From: Candidatus Rokuibacteriota bacterium
GTDB taxonomy: Bacteria; Methylomirabilota; Methylomirabilia; Rokubacteriales; CSP1-6
DNA: 9,052 nucleotides
Reading direction: 5' to 3'
Assembly (NCBI GenBank): GCA_016206385.1
Contig: JACQRS010000365.1
Location: 1-9,052, forward strand
The notes beneath the pieces were generated by a model. It had not been told where the DNA came from and did no database searches. It saw nothing but the letters and a program-made list of their open reading frames with translations. Position 1 is the stretch's first letter. Each line of letters begins with the position of its first letter. This document shows, one piece after another, positions 7,043 through 9,052 of this stretch. A program made the position numbers and the translations under genes.

Positions 7043-9052
7043 TCAGTCGAGGGGCAGCCCCATGCGGCGCACAAGATCTCTGAACCGCGAATCCGGGCGC
7101 AAGGGGTCGAAGACCGGGTCGACTACCAGGTAGGTGAGCCACGGGTCGCGCTGCTCATAGGCCTCCTCCAGTAACGCGAACGGCCGCTCCTTGTCTCCGA
7201 GGGCCGCATGGATGACCGCCAGCTCGGTCCGGGCGACGTACCGACGTCGGGACAACTCGTGAAGCTCATCGAGGATCCTCCGAGCCTCGGCCTTTCTGCC
7301 GGCCCTGGCAAGGATATAACCCAGCAGCGCACGATTCTCAGCGCTGTCGTTCGAGAGTCTCAATGCTTCGCGGGCCTCGGCGACGGCCTCTCCAAAGGTC
7401 CCCCGCTCCGCATAACACTTGGCGAGGGCCGCGTGCGCGCGTTCGGCGTCGGGGTGAAGGTCAAGCGTCTCCCGCACCCGCGTGATCGCCTGGTCGTACC
7501 GACGTGCCAAATAGAGACTGTCGGCCAGAGTCAGGTTGGCGGGCAGAGAAAGCGGATCGATCTCCCGCGCTCGGCCCGCCTCGACGATGGCCTCATCCAC
7601 CCGTCCCATCGTCTCGAGCCAGTAGACATAATTCATACGTGCCGGGGCGAACCCCGGGTTCAGTTCGAGGGCGCGCAGCAGTTCCCTCTCCGCACCCGAC
7701 CAGTCCCAATCAAATTCGTAGAGCACATTTCCCATCGCCATGTGCGCCCCGGCCAGAGTGTCGTCAAGCTTGAGAGCCCTTAACGCGAGAGTTCTCGCCT
7801 TGGTGAAGGCTTCCTTCGGTGGAAGAAACTCGCGCCGTCCCAACTCCACGTAGTAAACGGCCATCGCCGCATAGCCCGTCGCGTAGTCGGGGCTGATCCG
7901 GATCGCCCGCTCGGTATACTCGAGCCCCCTCATGAGCCCATCCCCACTCAGCTGGTTCGCGAAATGCCTCCCACTGAGAAAGGCCTCGTAGGCTTCAGGA
8001 TTCACCGGGCGGGCGTTGGCGAAGCGCGCCTGATCCTGGGGCGCGAGGTTGGACTGGATCTCGTGCGCAAGAGCGCGCGCCAGATTGGCCTGCAAGACAA
8101 GGACGTCCTGCAGGTCGGACTCGTACGATCCGGCCCAGAGATGCCGGTCCGTGGTTGCCTCTACGAGCTGCGCCGTGAGGCGCAGGCGCTGCCCAGAGCG
8201 CAGCACCGTTCCCTCCACGACCGCGTCCACGCTCAGTTCGCGCGCGATTTCCGGCAACGTCTTGTGGGTTCCCTTGTAGCGCGTCGTGGATGTCCGCGAA
8301 ATTACGCGCAGCGATCGAATCTGCGCCAGGTTCGTGATGATCTCCTCCGTCATCCCCTCGGCGAAATACTCCTGCTCGGGATCTCCCGAAAGATTCGTCA
8401 ACGGCAGCACCGCCAGCGACTCGATACGGCCGCGAGTCGCGCCGAGCGGCCATCGCCCACGCAAGCCACCCACGTCGAGCGCCACGAGCAGACCGAAGAG
8501 CACCGGCAGCGCGCCGCCAACGAGAATCAGGAACCTCCGTCCCGACAGCATCCTGCTCCGGGGCACAGGACGCCGCCGGGCGGCCAGTGGTGTTCCCTGT
8601 ATCCCCAGCCGCTCCAGGTCCACTTGCAACTCTCGCGCCGTCTGGTAGCGCCGCCCCGGATCCTTGTCCATGGCCTTCACGACGATGCTCTCCAGGGCCG
8701 CGGAGATCCGGGGATTGAGCGCGCCTGGGCCCGGCGGCGTTTGGTTGAGGATCGCCTCGATCAGTCGCGGCGGGCTCGTTTGCGGGAACGGCCGCCGCCC
8801 GGTCGCCATCTCGTACAGCACCGCCCCGGCGGCGTAGATGTCGCTGCGCGGGTCCGCCTCGTCCTTCTTGAGCTGCTCCGGCGCCATGTACGGCAGCGTC
8901 CCCGCTCCGCTACCTGTGTCGCTTAGCTTGTCGGTCGTCTTCAGATCGACCGCCGGCTGCAACCACTTCGCCAGCCCGAAGTCCAGGATCTTCAGCCGCC
9001 CGTCGGTCGTCATGCGCAGGTTCCCCGGCTTCAGGTCGTGGTGCACCACCCC
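7043..9052 (-). CDS. membrane Ser/Thr protein kinase with TolB-like and TPR domains, 5' end cut by window edge
   Basis: PknB-type kinase; 670 codons are present, the frame is open to the right edge, and the N-lobe with the ATP loop and catalytic Lys lies outside. Counting from GTG 9049: catalytic loop HHDLKPGN at 3-10 (Asp5, Asn10), DFGLAK at 23-28 (Mg-binding Asp23), activation segment GTLPYMAPEQ at 50-59, SDIYAAGAVLYEM at 69-81, and RRYQTARELQVDLE at 133-146 closing the C-lobe. A hydrophobic helix at 173-192 is the only membrane segment. Residues 209-331 form a TolB-like domain (SLAVLPLTNLSGDPEQEYFAEGM region; DAVVEGTV at 275-282). Residues 350-625 form several TPR repeats (for example SPDYATGYAAMAVYYVELG). 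In this family the C-terminal part usually lies outside the cytoplasm and binds ligands or partners. The usual HRD is HHD here, so activation may not rely on the RD-Arg pocket. GTG 9049 is internal and not the true start. It precedes the sigma54 operon on the same strand; its own promoter is not in view. Confidence 0.9.
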   Translation of the reverse strand, partial: GVVHHDLKPGNLRMTTDGRLKILDFGLAKWLQPAVDLKTTDKLSDTGSGAGTLPYMAPEQLKKDEADPRSDIYAAGAVLYEMATGRRPFPQTSPPRLIEAILNQTPPGPGALNPRISAALESIVVKAMDKDPGRRYQTARELQVDLERLGIQGTPLAARRRPVPRSRMLSGRRFLILVGGALPVLFGLLVALDVGGLRGRWPLGATRGRIESLAVLPLTNLSGDPEQEYFAEGMTEEIITNLAQIRSLRVISRTSTTRYKGTHKTLPEIARELSVDAVVEGTVLRSGQRLRLTAQLVEATTDRHLWAGSYESDLQDVLVLQANLARALAHEIQSNLAPQDQARFANARPVNPEAYEAFLSGRHFANQLSGDGLMRGLEYTERAIRISPDYATGYAAMAVYYVELGRREFLPPKEAFTKARTLALRALKLDDTLAGAHMAMGNVLYEFDWDWSGAERELLRALELNPGFAPARMNYVYWLETMGRVDEAIVEAGRAREIDPLSLPANLTLADSLYLARRYDQAITRVRETLDLHPDAERAHAALAKCYAERGTFGEAVAEAREALRLSNDSAENRALLGYILARAGRKAEARRILDELHELSRRRYVARTELAVIHAALGDKERPFALLEEAYEQRDPWLTYLVVDPVFDPLRPDSRFRDLVRRMGLPLD

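Noticed and set aside
7964..8926. Long plus-strand open frame (320 codons) opposite the kinase
   Set aside because: It is antisense to well-supported kinase/TolB-like/TPR sequence, and its Arg/Gln/His-rich product looks like a GC mirror frame.

Overview
High-GC bacterial DNA with five protein-coding genes, all transcribed leftwards (minus strand). The gene types (Ser/Thr kinase fused to a TolB-like/TPR region, kelch protein with a SurA-like N-terminus, secreted S1 protease, FHA-GAF-sigma54 activator) resemble Acidobacteriota or another deep-branching, signalling-rich soil phylum. This assignment rests on domain style only and is tentative.

Layout in transcription order, right to left. (1) 9052-7043: Ser/Thr protein kinase, cut by the right edge inside its catalytic loop, followed by one membrane helix, a TolB-like domain and TPR repeats. 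(2) 7042-6740: intergenic control region with a near-consensus sigma54 promoter (6864-6849) and, about 120-150 bp upstream of it, two copies of an 8-bp core spaced exactly 21 bp apart, placed like activator binding sites. (3) 6739-5630: secreted trypsin-like serine protease with a C-terminal GVGVG/LDGV module. (4) 5510-3522: secreted mosaic protein (SurA-like N-terminal region, two kelch repeats, Cys-rich repeats, MopE-like acidic motif, C-terminal beta domain), probably in an operon with the protease. (5) 3521-2982: about 540 bp without a convincing gene. (6) 2981-1023: FHA-GAF-AAA+-HTH sigma54-dependent activator. (7) 1022-549: intergenic, with a GC-rich hairpin after the activator and a good sigma70-type promoter for the next gene. 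(8) 548-1: class III (CobB/SIRT5-like) sirtuin, cut by the left edge.

The window contains the parts of a possible signalling chain: a membrane Ser/Thr kinase, an activator whose FHA domain would recognise phosphothreonine, a sigma54 promoter with paired upstream repeats, and two exported proteins behind that promoter. Each part is visible in the sequence. The link between them is inference from proximity and family knowledge.
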